64,000 bases of DNA from Salinispirillum sp049115955 (GTDB lineage: Bacteria; Pseudomonadota; Gammaproteobacteria; Pseudomonadales; Natronospirillaceae). The notes under the pieces are model-generated. The model saw only the letters and a list, made by a program, of their open reading frames with translations. It had not been told where the DNA came from and made no database searches. The stretch is from assembly GCA_049115955.1 (NCBI GenBank), contig JAGDZJ010000012.1, positions 1 through 64,000 of the forward strand, read 5' to 3'. Shown here piece after piece: positions 34,034 to 43,241 of this stretch (the first letter of the stretch is position 1; each line of letters starts with the position of its first letter). Position numbers and translations under genes: made by a program.

Positions 34034-37000
34034 ATGTTCTTATTCAGCAACACGTCCGTGGTGAAGACGGCGTGGCCGGGACTCGCGCTGTGTGCGCTGC
34101 TGCTGTTAGGTGGCTGCAACAACACCAACGACGATACGAACGGGTCGAGCAGTAGCGACGCCGCCAGCAGCGACAACAATCAAACAAACAGTGGCAGTGG
34201 CATGCAATCGATGATGGGCAGCGGCGGAGGTGTGCTCAACACCTTGGCCGCCGTCAACGACGTGCTGGTTGAGGCGCCGGAATACAGCGTGCCTACCAGT
34301 GAACTGCCGGACCGTGTCACCCTCAATGAACCTTTGAATATTCCCCTCACTGGGTCCGTTGGTGGTGGCTCTTACCGGCTGGAGTACGCCTATCCTGCCT
34401 TGGAATCGCTCTTGGTCGCGCCCGTCGGTATGACCCATGATGGCACTACCGACCGGGTGTTTGTGACCGGCATGACGGGCACCATCCACGTTTTTCCTAA
34501 TCGCAGCAATGTGCAGATCAGCGAAGCCGCGGTGTTTCTCGACCTCACCGATGCTGTGCATTCGGATTTTAACGAGCAAGGATTGCTGGGCTTGGCGTTT
34601 GATCCCGACTACGCCAATAACGGCTATTTCTACGTCTATTACGTGGCCGAAGGGGTGCGTTCGCAAGGCGGCGACTGGAACGACACGGTGCTCGATCGCT
34701 TTCAGGTTGACCCCGCCAATCCCAATCGAGCCCTGCCCGATTCCGGCGTGCGCCTGCTGTCCATTCCGCAACCCAACCGGTACCACAAAGGCGGCACCCT
34801 GGCCTTTGGGCCAGACGGTAACCTGTACTTAAGCGTGGGCGACGGAGCTTGGGCAGCGTCGTACGTGGGTAATAACCGCAGTCAAGAGACGTTCAATTTA
34901 AACGGCTCGGTGGTGCGCATCCGCCCGCTGACCACAGCGGCAGGCGGCTACAGTGTTCCGGCGGATAATCCCTATGTGAACAACCCCGATGTACTGGACG
35001 AGATTTACGTATACGGTTTTCGTAACCCATGGCGGTTCGACATCGACATGCGCGACGGCACCCTTTGGTTGGGTGATGTCGGCCAGCAGGAATCTAACGG
35101 CGAAGCCTTTGCTTTCGAAGAAGTGAATCGTATTCGGCCCAGCGATGCCGGTGGTAACTACGGGTGGCCGATCTGCGAAGGCACCATGAACCGCGGTGTG
35201 GCCGGGGGCAACAACACCAGCCACCTGAATTGCAGCAGCGACTTCAAAGCGCCCGAATGGGCCTACCAGCACAACGGTGCCTCGGCCAGTATCATCGGTG
35301 GGGTGTTTGCTGACAGCCCGTCGCTGCCCAGTCTGCGCCACCATTTCCTGTTCGGTGACTTTAATCGTGGCATTGTACAAGCCATTGACGAACAGGGCGG
35401 CGATGCCTTTGAAGTGATTGGCCCCGGACTGCTTAACCACATCAGCTCGTTCGGTAAGGATCGCCAAGGCGAAAGCTACGTGATCGCGTTCAACTACCCC
35501 GGCAGCGGCCCTTCAGGCATCTATCGAATAGTCGAAGACGACTTGCAGCCGGTACCCTTCCCACAAACCTTGTCCGCCACCGGGTTGTTCAGCGCAACCA
35601 GTCCATTAACTCCGGCCGATGGCGTGATGCCGTACGAATTGAATGCCACCATGTGGGCCGACGGAGCGCAACTGCAGCACTTTATCGCCCTGCCGGACGG
35701 CACCGTGATTGATTATGACGAGCGCGACCCGTGGCGCCTGCCGGTAGGAACGGCATTGGTGAAACACATGGTCATACCCACCGACGCCAGCGGGACCCTG
35801 CGCCCGGTGAATACCGCTGTGCTGTTTCGCCAAACCAATCAATGGACCGCCTTGAACTTCCATTGGAACACTGAGCAAACCGACGCAACCTTGGTAAACA
35901 CCAGTACCACGCAAACGCTGGATACCTGGTTTATGGGCAGCACGCAGCCGATGACGCGCAATATTCAGGAGGCCAGCGCCTGCGCCGCGTGCCATACCAA
36001 CCTCAACCCCTTGGCTATGTCGACGCAGCAGCTGAATCGCACAGTGGCTTTCGACTATGGCTTGATCAATCAGGTGGTGGAATGGGATCGTCTCGGTATG
36101 CTGAGTCATCCCGTCAGCACCGTGCTACCACGTTTGACCAACCCGGAAGACACGGCGGCGACACCATCGGCACGGGCGCGGGCGTATTTGGACATCAACT
36201 GCGCGCACTGTCACACCAGCACCAGTGGTATGGATTTACGCCTCTCAACCCATCTCGCCCAGGCTGGTTTATTAAACGCGCCGACCTCTGTAGGCAGTGC
36301 ACGTTTGCTGCCCTTTGCTCCGGCTGACAGCGGGCTGTTCTTGCGCCAAACGGGCGACGACGGCCGCATGCCGGTGGGCAGTCGCTACACCAATCCGCTG
36401 GCCGCAGACCTTTTCTACGATTGGATTGCAGCGCTGGATGCGCAGGCTACGGGTATCGCGTTGGTGAATACGGAAGAGGCGTTGGCGGTGGGTGAGCAGA
36501 CTAACTTGCACGCTGAATTGGTGTACGACAACGAGTTTCGCCTGCCGGTGGCGGCGGACGAAGCTAGCTGGTGGTCGGACAACAACGCCGTAGCGACCGT
36601 GCACAGCATTGCGAATGGCAGCGCGACCATTGTCGGTGTTGGCGCCGGAACTACTCAGGTAAACGTCAGTGTGCCTGGTCAAACCACGCGCTCGGCCGAG
36701 ATTACCGTGACTGACACACAGTGTGTGGACGTGGAAGTGCCTATAGAGCCAGAAAGCCTGCGTATTGAGTTTGCTAACACCGCCAACTGGAATACGGTGA
36801 ACCTGTATTATTGGAACGACCAGATGGTCAACGGCGGCGCGTGGCCCGGTGCACCGATGCAGGGGCCAAATAACGATGGCCATTATTTTGCTGATATTCC
36901 CTTCAGTGCGCTGTCGAACGATGCGATCAATGTGATCTTCAATAACGGCGCTGGTACACAAACAGCCGACCTCACCGGTATCGACGCGGCCGCACGCTAC

Positions 37001-39664
37001 GATTTTGCTTCTGGCAACTGGACGGCTTTGCCACCCCAAACGACCATTGAAACCCAGTGTGAAGACGTTGGTGAATCCGGCGATATCCAGATTCGCTTCG
37101 ACAACCCCAACGGTTGGGCGCAAGTGCTGATTCATGTCTGGGATGACAACCAACACCATCCTTATGGCGGTTGGCCGGGCACGGCGATGACCGGGCCGGA
37201 TGCCGATGGCTGGTGGACCTTTACCGTCGCCGAGGCAGACTTGCTGGACGGTGGCATCAACTTCCTGTTCCATAATGGTCAAGGCCAGCAAACCGGTGAT
37301 CTGTACGCTGACACTTCGGTCAGCGTTGAAAACGGCGAGCTGTCGCCATGGACACCGGGACCACAAGAACCTGATGATCCGCCTGCCGACCCCGATCTGC
37401 ACATTCGCTTCGACAACCCTAATGGGTGGGCGCAGGTAATGATTCATATCTGGGACGACAACCAACACCATCCTTACGGCGGCTGGCCGGGCAATGCCAT
37501 GCAAGGCCCAGACTCCGAGGGCTGGTGGAGCTTCACAGTAGCCGAGGCAGACTTACTGGACGGCAGCATCAACTTCTTGTTCCATAATGGTCAGGGCCAG
37601 CAGACGGGCGATTTGGACGCCCAGCAATCGGTGAGTTACACCGATGGCGAACTGATTCCGTGGGATACCGGTAATAACGGCCCGGACACGGGTCTGTATC
37701 GCCTGACGGTGCTGTCGGGTGAAACTGTCTCGGGTGAGCTTAATTTTGCGGCGGGTAGCACGGTCGCGGTGACCGCAAACCCGGCGCCACCGGAAATGGT
37801 GTTTGACCGTTGGGTCGGCGATGCTGCTGCACATCTGCTGGGCAGTCCGGCGCTGTCCATCGTTGAATTGGTGATGCCCGCACAGGCGGTATCCTTGCAA
37901 GCAACTTATCGGCCTGTGGGTGAAGATCCGTTCGTTGCAGCGCGTGCCCTGTATGCCGCCAACTGCGCCAGCTGTCATGGCGCGGATGGTATTGGCGGCG
38001 TGGCGTCAGCGCTCAATCAATTACATACCGGTGCTTATACGCAGGCGACCTTGGCGCAGTACATCAATGACTGGATGCCTTCAGGCAACGTAGGTGCCTG
38101 TGTTGGGACGGCCAACGGCGAGTGTGCGGCCGACATTGCTGCGATGATACTCGCCAATGGTTGGATACCGGAAAGCAGTGGGACTGCGAGCGCGCCCGAA
38201 GAACGCAACCTGCGGTTACTGACGCGTCAGGAATACCTGAACTCGGTACGTGACCTGTTCGATATTGCCTTCCCCGACAGCCTGATGGGGCCAGTACCGG
38301 CAGACGGCTTAGCCAACAACTTCAATACAGCGTCCTTTCTGATTGTCGACAACGACCGCGCTCTGGGCTTTGAATTGGTGGCCACCGAAGTCGCTGACGC
38401 GGCTATTCAGACCCATGGGTTGGCGGGACTGGCGCCGTCTTGCAACGGGCAGTTGAATTGTCAGGTTGCGCAGTTGGGAGAGCGTGTTTTCCGACGGCCT
38501 ATGAGTGCGGCAGAAGTGGATATCTATGCTGACCTGTACGATGCAGACGATCAAGGGCGCACGGTGGTACAGGGCCTGCTGTCATCGCCGCATTTCCTGT
38601 ATCGCTCGGAACTGGGTCAACCGACCAGTGGCAGCGCTTATTACCAATTGTCGGCGCATGAAATTGCCACCCTGCTGTCTTATACGTTTTGGGCCACAAC
38701 GCCCGATGCCGAGCTGCTGGCGGTAGCCAATGACGGCACCCTGAGTAATCCGTCGGTACTCGAAGCGCAGGTCAATCGGCTATTGGCGAACCCTCGTGCC
38801 GAAGCCGGGTTGCGCCGCTTTGCGGCGGGTTGGCTGATTCAGGCGCAATACGGCTTCCCGGCCATCAACAGTTCGTCGCTGGCGGAGGCGCTGAATGAGG
38901 AGACTGTGCGCTTCGTGGTGCGGGCCATTCAAAACAACGAGCCATATGCGCATTTGTTGACGGCCCCTTACAGTGTGGTGAACGTCGAGCTGGCAGAACA
39001 CTACGGTATGGCGCCGGTCTATGACGATGAATGGGTAGTGCGGTCGTATGCCGATGACCGGACGGGCTTGCTGGGGCACGGCAGCTTCTTGGCATCCCGC
39101 ACGGGCACGTTGAATCCATCCCCGATAAAACGTGGTGTGTACGTGCGCGAGGCGCTGCTGTGTCAGGCCTTCCCAACGCCTGCGGCTGCCGACTTCAACA
39201 TCGACCGTAGTCCGGAAGACAGTAACCGAGACGCCGTGTCTCGGCACACCAGCGACCCCAGTTGTGCGGCCTGCCACCAGTACATTGATGGGGTGGGTTT
39301 TGGCTTGGAGTCGTTCGGCAGTGATGCGTTGTTCCGCACCATGGAGCAGATCGGCACCGGCGTCTGGGTGCCTATTGATAGCAGTGGCGAAATCAACAGT
39401 CTAGCGGCGACGGAAACGTTACTGGAGCCAGGCCCCGGTGCGGCCTTTCATTCGCTACCGCAACTGGCCAGCTTGCTGGCCGACAGTGACCTGAGTGCTG
39501 CCTGCTATTCGCGCCAGTTCTACCGTTATGCGCTGGGCCGCCATGAACTGCCCGAAGATGAGCCCATCATTCGCGCCTACAGTGCTGATTTACGCAATGG
39601 CGGCGGCATGCGCGATATGTTGGTGGATCTGACCCTGAACCCACACTTTGTGCTGCGGCGCTGA
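34034..39664 (+). CDS. Giant tetraheme lipoprotein: PQQ-dehydrogenase-like propeller, cytochromes, starch-binding repeats, DUF1592/1588/1585-type end
   Basis: 1876 residues. Lipoprotein signal with lipobox LLGGC28, then a Ser/Asn-rich tether. Domains in order: soluble glucose/sorbosone-dehydrogenase-like six-blade propeller (about 128-495; EQGLLGLAFDPDYANNGYFY, RYHKGGTLAFGPDGNLYLSV-GD, VYGFRNPWRFDID); a diheme cytochrome of the SO2930 kind with CAACH at 650 and CAHCH at 723; a bacterial Ig-like domain; three CBM26-like starch-binding modules (about 910, 1020, 1124); an InlB-like repeat; a cytochrome c domain (CASCH 1311); and the DUF1587/1592/1588/1585-type region (LLTRQEYLNSVRDLFDIAFP, LGERVFRRPMSAAEV, FLASRTGTLNPSPIKRGVYV, CAACH 1744). 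The starch modules tie it to the amylase gene 103 bases upstream. Inferred: outer-membrane redox protein acting on alpha-glucans or their released sugars. No protein of this exact layout is known to me. Confidence 0.85.
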   Translation: MFLFSNTSVVKTAWPGLALCALLLLGGCNNTNDDTNGSSSSDAASSDNNQTNSGSGMQSMMGSGGGVLNTLAAVNDVLVEAPEYSVPTSELPDRVTLNEPLNIPLTGSVGGGSYRLEYAYPALESLLVAPVGMTHDGTTDRVFVTGMTGTIHVFPNRSNVQISEAAVFLDLTDAVHSDFNEQGLLGLAFDPDYANNGYFYVYYVAEGVRSQGGDWNDTVLDRFQVDPANPNRALPDSGVRLLSIPQPNRYHKGGTLAFGPDGNLYLSVGDGAWAASYVGNNRSQETFNLNGSVVRIRPLTTAAGGYSVPADNPYVNNPDVLDEIYVYGFRNPWRFDIDMRDGTLWLGDVGQQESNGEAFAFEEVNRIRPSDAGGNYGWPICEGTMNRGVAGGNNTSHLNCSSDFKAPEWAYQHNGASASIIGGVFADSPSLPSLRHHFLFGDFNRGIVQAIDEQGGDAFEVIGPGLLNHISSFGKDRQGESYVIAFNYPGSGPSGIYRIVEDDLQPVPFPQTLSATGLFSATSPLTPADGVMPYELNATMWADGAQLQHFIALPDGTVIDYDERDPWRLPVGTALVKHMVIPTDASGTLRPVNTAVLFRQTNQWTALNFHWNTEQTDATLVNTSTTQTLDTWFMGSTQPMTRNIQEASACAACHTNLNPLAMSTQQLNRTVAFDYGLINQVVEWDRLGMLSHPVSTVLPRLTNPEDTAATPSARARAYLDINCAHCHTSTSGMDLRLSTHLAQAGLLNAPTSVGSARLLPFAPADSGLFLRQTGDDGRMPVGSRYTNPLAADLFYDWIAALDAQATGIALVNTEEALAVGEQTNLHAELVYDNEFRLPVAADEASWWSDNNAVATVHSIANGSATIVGVGAGTTQVNVSVPGQTTRSAEITVTDTQCVDVEVPIEPESLRIEFANTANWNTVNLYYWNDQMVNGGAWPGAPMQGPNNDGHYFADIPFSALSNDAINVIFNNGAGTQTADLTGIDAAARYDFASGNWTALPPQTTIETQCEDVGESGDIQIRFDNPNGWAQVLIHVWDDNQHHPYGGWPGTAMTGPDADGWWTFTVAEADLLDGGINFLFHNGQGQQTGDLYADTSVSVENGELSPWTPGPQEPDDPPADPDLHIRFDNPNGWAQVMIHIWDDNQHHPYGGWPGNAMQGPDSEGWWSFTVAEADLLDGSINFLFHNGQGQQTGDLDAQQSVSYTDGELIPWDTGNNGPDTGLYRLTVLSGETVSGELNFAAGSTVAVTANPAPPEMVFDRWVGDAAAHLLGSPALSIVELVMPAQAVSLQATYRPVGEDPFVAARALYAANCASCHGADGIGGVASALNQLHTGAYTQATLAQYINDWMPSGNVGACVGTANGECAADIAAMILANGWIPESSGTASAPEERNLRLLTRQEYLNSVRDLFDIAFPDSLMGPVPADGLANNFNTASFLIVDNDRALGFELVATEVADAAIQTHGLAGLAPSCNGQLNCQVAQLGERVFRRPMSAAEVDIYADLYDADDQGRTVVQGLLSSPHFLYRSELGQPTSGSAYYQLSAHEIATLLSYTFWATTPDAELLAVANDGTLSNPSVLEAQVNRLLANPRAEAGLRRFAAGWLIQAQYGFPAINSSSLAEALNEETVRFVVRAIQNNEPYAHLLTAPYSVVNVELAEHYGMAPVYDDEWVVRSYADDRTGLLGHGSFLASRTGTLNPSPIKRGVYVREALLCQAFPTPAAADFNIDRSPEDSNRDAVSRHTSDPSCAACHQYIDGVGFGLESFGSDALFRTMEQIGTGVWVPIDSSGEINSLAATETLLEPGPGAAFHSLPQLASLLADSDLSAACYSRQFYRYALGRHELPEDEPIIRAYSADLRNGGGMRDMLVDLTLNPHFVLRR
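37082..37660 (+). repeat. Tandem near-identical starch-binding modules (312-bp period)
   Basis: Within the tetraheme lipoprotein two consecutive CBM26-like modules share long blocks (IRFDNPNGWAQV, DDNQHHPYGGWPG, FTVAEADLLDG, NFLFHNGQGQQTGDL) with a period of 312 bases (104 codons). They are far more alike to each other than to the first module near 36760, so this is a recent internal duplication. Confidence 0.85.
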
Positions 39665-39686
39665 GTCGATAGAGGAGATAACGATA

Positions 39687-41054
39687 ATGAAAACGACTCT
39701 ACACAATCGTTCACGGCGTCGGTTCCTGACAGGCCTCGCTCAAACAGGGCTGTTGTTGCCCTTTGCCGGACAGCTGATTGCCCAAAAGGCGTTTGCCAGT
39801 AGCGCGCCGGTGCAACGGGTACTCTTTATGTACTTCCCGAATGGCGTGGTACCGGATACGTGGCGGCCGGCGTCGTCTGGACCCATCAGCACGAATGACG
39901 AGCTGAGTTTTGGTTTGGGCCCGCTGCGCGACTGGCATAATCAGATCATTGTGTTGCGCAATATGTTTCTCGATATTGGCGGCAATGGTGGGGCGCACTA
40001 TGAGCCTATCCGCGGCATCATGACCGGAAACCACCAGATCGGCGCGGGTGGTGCCAGCATTGATCACCTGTTGGCGGAACAGTTGGGTTGCGAAGCCTAC
40101 ACCCTGGGGGTGCGCACCGGCAGTGACGCGGGAGCCATGATATCGAAACCGCGTAACTTCTCTACCACGCAACGGCCGATCCCCAACAACGACCCTGCGG
40201 ATGCGGCACAGAAGCTGATGTTTCAAATCAATCCCAGCGGTGGCGAGGTATCGGACCTCAAGCGGCGAATGTACGAAGCCATTTTGCAGGACTTCGACAG
40301 CCTGGCGAATGCGTCTTTGGAAGCCACGCGGCGCAACAAGGTTGATATGCACGAAAGTGCCTTGTTGCGTTTGCGCGACCAGACGGCGGTGCAGGTGGGT
40401 GATTGCAGCTTTGCGCCGACACAGGTGTCCGACCCTTATTTGGGGGGCGGTGGCGACGTGCAGGAGCGCAATAACCTGATCCCTGCGATTGCTCGAGCGC
40501 AGATCAATAATGCCTTGGGTGCGTTGTCCTGTGGCTTAACTCGCGTGGCGACGTTGCAACTGTTCAAGGGTGATGAAAACACCGGCCTGGCGAATTACAG
40601 CTTCGACGAATGCTGGGACATGGTGCAGCTGGCGTCGGCGCGTGGCATCAACGGTGGGCATGTTACGCAGCGCTGGTGGAATGAGCACGCCAGCCATACC
40701 GCCTCGCACAACGAGCTGGGTTCCCATTCGGCGCAGGTGCGTTGGTATCACTCCTTGTTGGCCTATACCTTGGAACAATTGCAAACCAAAGGCATTCTCG
40801 ATGACACCTTGGTGGTGCTGTTCTCCGAAGTCGGTGACGGCGCACAACATGGGCAGGCGGCGGGCGCGGTAACGCTTGCCGGTGGTGCCAGCGGTGCGGT
40901 GCAGATGGGCCGTGTTATTCATTGCGGTAATGGGCAGAATCAGAACAACCACCGCATTCATGGCACCCGTGGTTTGTTTGGCGACATTGCACAGTTGATG
41001 GGGGTTCATAATTTGGCAAGCGAAGGCTGGAGTGAAGGTGGTGTGATTCTCTGA
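39687..41054 (+). CDS. Tat-exported DUF1552 protein
   Basis: 455 residues from the ATG at 39687 (AGAGGAG ribosome site). The N-terminus NRSRRRFLTGLAQTGLLLPF is a Tat signal (RRRFL), so the protein is exported folded and may carry a cofactor or metal. The body has VLFMYFPNGVVPDTWRP, ILRNM-like VLRNMFLDIGGNGGAHYEPI, GASIDHLLAEQL and C-terminal VVLFSEVGDGAQHGQ and NHRIHGTRGLFGDIAQLMGV, the pattern of DUF1552, a family in the DUF1501/alkaline-phosphatase-like superfamily. Known: DUF1552 genes almost always follow a DUF1592/1588-type cytochrome gene, as here (22-base gap), yet the pair has no defined reaction. Here it is tied to starch by the partner's binding modules. Confidence 0.9.
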   Translation: MKTTLHNRSRRRFLTGLAQTGLLLPFAGQLIAQKAFASSAPVQRVLFMYFPNGVVPDTWRPASSGPISTNDELSFGLGPLRDWHNQIIVLRNMFLDIGGNGGAHYEPIRGIMTGNHQIGAGGASIDHLLAEQLGCEAYTLGVRTGSDAGAMISKPRNFSTTQRPIPNNDPADAAQKLMFQINPSGGEVSDLKRRMYEAILQDFDSLANASLEATRRNKVDMHESALLRLRDQTAVQVGDCSFAPTQVSDPYLGGGGDVQERNNLIPAIARAQINNALGALSCGLTRVATLQLFKGDENTGLANYSFDECWDMVQLASARGINGGHVTQRWWNEHASHTASHNELGSHSAQVRWYHSLLAYTLEQLQTKGILDDTLVVLFSEVGDGAQHGQAAGAVTLAGGASGAVQMGRVIHCGNGQNQNNHRIHGTRGLFGDIAQLMGVHNLASEGWSEGGVIL

Positions 41055-41113
41055 GGGATTACTTCAGAGCTTCCCTAGGCTAAGATGAAACCTTTAGGCT
41101 AGGACGCTCCGTT

Positions 41114-43225
41114 ATGCCCACGCAGACCGCTGACTATCATCATCGCATCGCGCCCGCTTTGGGTGTGATGGTAGCGGGTCATCGTGCTAAACGCTTGGCG
41201 ACGACCGGATACGCCGACGGCAATGGGCACCTTGCCGAGCTCATGCAACAGGTGCTGACCTGCGTGCGCGAGCGGGCGGCGGTCGCCTTCGCCGCCGGTG
41301 CGCGTTTGTACGACGACGCGCCTGTGGCTTATCGACTGCTTACCGGTGTGGCCGATGGCGTGGATGAGCTGGCGGCTAATTTGGCGCAACCGGCGGGTTA
41401 CGAACTGCACGTTGTCGCGCCGGGACGGGCCGATGACGCCAGCTATACCGAACCGGCGCCTAAGCGGGCCATTTCTCTGGGTATGAAACCGACGGGCGTG
41501 CGGTCCCGCGCATTAAGGCAAGACGACTACAGCTTGCGCGACCGCATGGTGCTGAGCTTTTCGGACTTGTTGATTGCTGTGTGGGACGGTCAAGAGCCCT
41601 TCCCGATGACCAGTGGTACGGCACTGGCTGTCACTTCGGCCTTATTGCGCCGTATTCCGGTGATCTGGCTTGCGCTGGGCGATCAAGGCCAGATGCCAAC
41701 GCTTTGGCTGGCCGACCCCGCCACCTTGACCGACAGTGCGTTGACGGAAATAGAGGTGCTGGGTGCTACGCCTGAACTGTTGCAACGCCTGTTTGTGCAG
41801 TACGAGCCAGACGACGTGGCGTTCGCCCAGCAATTGGACCTGTGGTTCAACGGCTTGTTGATCCCCTTTTTGCCTGCGTTGAATGATCAAAGCGAAGAGC
41901 GCATTTTGCGCCGACGTATTGCTCGCCAAGACACCACGTTGGGTTACCTCAAGGGGTGGTTGTCCTACGTGCTGACAATGGGCAAAACACAGCGCCCGCT
42001 GGGTTTGATTAACTGGTTATTGGGCGGCGTGCTCTGGTTGCAGGTGATGCTGAACCCGCCGCAGCGCAGTGTGGGTTTGCAGATTACTGAATGCTTGAGC
42101 AGTAACGTGCGGCACATCAGTTGGTCGGAGAACATGGTGAGTCGGTTGCATGGTTTTTTCTCTGGATTAATCAAGTTGGAGCCACGCGAAGCGTTACACT
42201 CTTTACGCTCTGAGCACCTTAACGAAACCGGCGACCATAACGGTGTGCCCGCAACCCCGATTCGCGAAACCTCATTGCCCGGTTTTTTCCATTGGGCCGA
42301 TGCGCAAGCCCGTGTGTTTGCCACCCGTTACCGTGACGATACGTGGGTGATTTACTACGCCGCCGCACTGGCGGTATTTTGCGCCGTAGCGGGCGCCATC
42401 TATCTGTGGCCCGCTCGGGAGCCGGGTTGGTATTACTTCTGGGTGATTCTGGAATTCATTCTGCTGCGTTTCGTTGTAGGTCGGGTGCTGATTGCGCGCT
42501 TTAAAGGTTGGCACGAACGCTGGATGAGTTATCGGTATCTGGCCGAGCAATTGCGTATTTTGCGTATTGGCTTTCCTTTGATGGTGTTGCCAGAAAGTGT
42601 GAAGCAACGCATTTGGGAACCGAAAGCGTCCGCCCCAATCAGTTTGACGCAAGCCGAAGGCTGGATTCTGCAACGCATTCTGGTGGCTGAAGGCTTACCT
42701 CAGAGTGCCGCCGGTAAGGCGTATTTCCGTATCACGCATCATAACGAAGCCATATTGCACGGCGTAAACCATGCCTTGTCCGACAACCGACATTATTATC
42801 ATCGCAAGTACCATCGCCTACACCACGACCATCACCGTTTGCATCGGTTTTCATTGTTGTTGTTTGCGCTTACCTTTGCGGCTGTGTTGAGCCACTTTGT
42901 GTTTCATTTGCCGGGTATTCTGTTTTTCACGGCGTTCTTCCCTGCCTGGGGTGCTGCCATTCATGGCATTCTGAACCAAAACGAAGTGTCGCGCATTTCT
43001 GCCATTTCGGCGCAGACGTGGCAACGGCTCAATACTCTGAGTACTGCTATGCAGATGCATCAGACCGTCACCGAGTCGGGCGTTGCCATCAACGACCAAG
43101 CCATAGCGTGGGCGCGCACACGTGAACTGCGTGAGCTGGTACGGGCATTTACCGACACCTTGGCGGATGAAAACAAACAGTGGGTGTCGCTACTGCAACA
43201 CAATCAGCCCGACTTACCAGCATAG
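41114..43225 (+). CDS. SLOG domain fused to SLATT-like transmembrane effector
   Basis: 703 residues. The N-terminal 250 residues are a Rossmann-like SLOG sensor: LGVMVAGHRAKRL, LLTGVADGVDELAANLA, HVVAPGRADD, DLLIAVWDGQEP, then TSALLRRIPVIWLALG. The rest has four predicted membrane segments (LINWLLGGVLWLQVML; VIYYAAALAVFCAVAGAIYL; WVILEFILLRFVVGRVLIA; a C-terminal pair FSLLLFALTFAAVLS / ILFFTAFFPAWGAA) with YRYLAEQLRILRIG after the third and a His-rich cytosolic stretch (780-like HYYHRKYHRLHHDHH). A YRxLAEQLR helix beside paired membrane helices fits SLATT modules. Known: SLOG-SLATT proteins are predicted nucleotide-triggered pore-formers in antiphage systems. It lies 60 bases after the DUF1552 gene but no functional link is evident. 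Confidence 0.65.
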   Translation: MPTQTADYHHRIAPALGVMVAGHRAKRLATTGYADGNGHLAELMQQVLTCVRERAAVAFAAGARLYDDAPVAYRLLTGVADGVDELAANLAQPAGYELHVVAPGRADDASYTEPAPKRAISLGMKPTGVRSRALRQDDYSLRDRMVLSFSDLLIAVWDGQEPFPMTSGTALAVTSALLRRIPVIWLALGDQGQMPTLWLADPATLTDSALTEIEVLGATPELLQRLFVQYEPDDVAFAQQLDLWFNGLLIPFLPALNDQSEERILRRRIARQDTTLGYLKGWLSYVLTMGKTQRPLGLINWLLGGVLWLQVMLNPPQRSVGLQITECLSSNVRHISWSENMVSRLHGFFSGLIKLEPREALHSLRSEHLNETGDHNGVPATPIRETSLPGFFHWADAQARVFATRYRDDTWVIYYAAALAVFCAVAGAIYLWPAREPGWYYFWVILEFILLRFVVGRVLIARFKGWHERWMSYRYLAEQLRILRIGFPLMVLPESVKQRIWEPKASAPISLTQAEGWILQRILVAEGLPQSAAGKAYFRITHHNEAILHGVNHALSDNRHYYHRKYHRLHHDHHRLHRFSLLLFALTFAAVLSHFVFHLPGILFFTAFFPAWGAAIHGILNQNEVSRISAISAQTWQRLNTLSTAMQMHQTVTESGVAINDQAIAWARTRELRELVRAFTDTLADENKQWVSLLQHNQPDLPA

Positions 43226-43241
43226 TGTCCACTGAGTAGGT

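Noticed and set aside
36272..37504. 410-residue open frame antisense to the tetraheme lipoprotein
   Set aside because: Mirrors the repeated CBM26 modules in reverse and has repetitive basic/valine-rich composition; no ribosome site or homology pattern.
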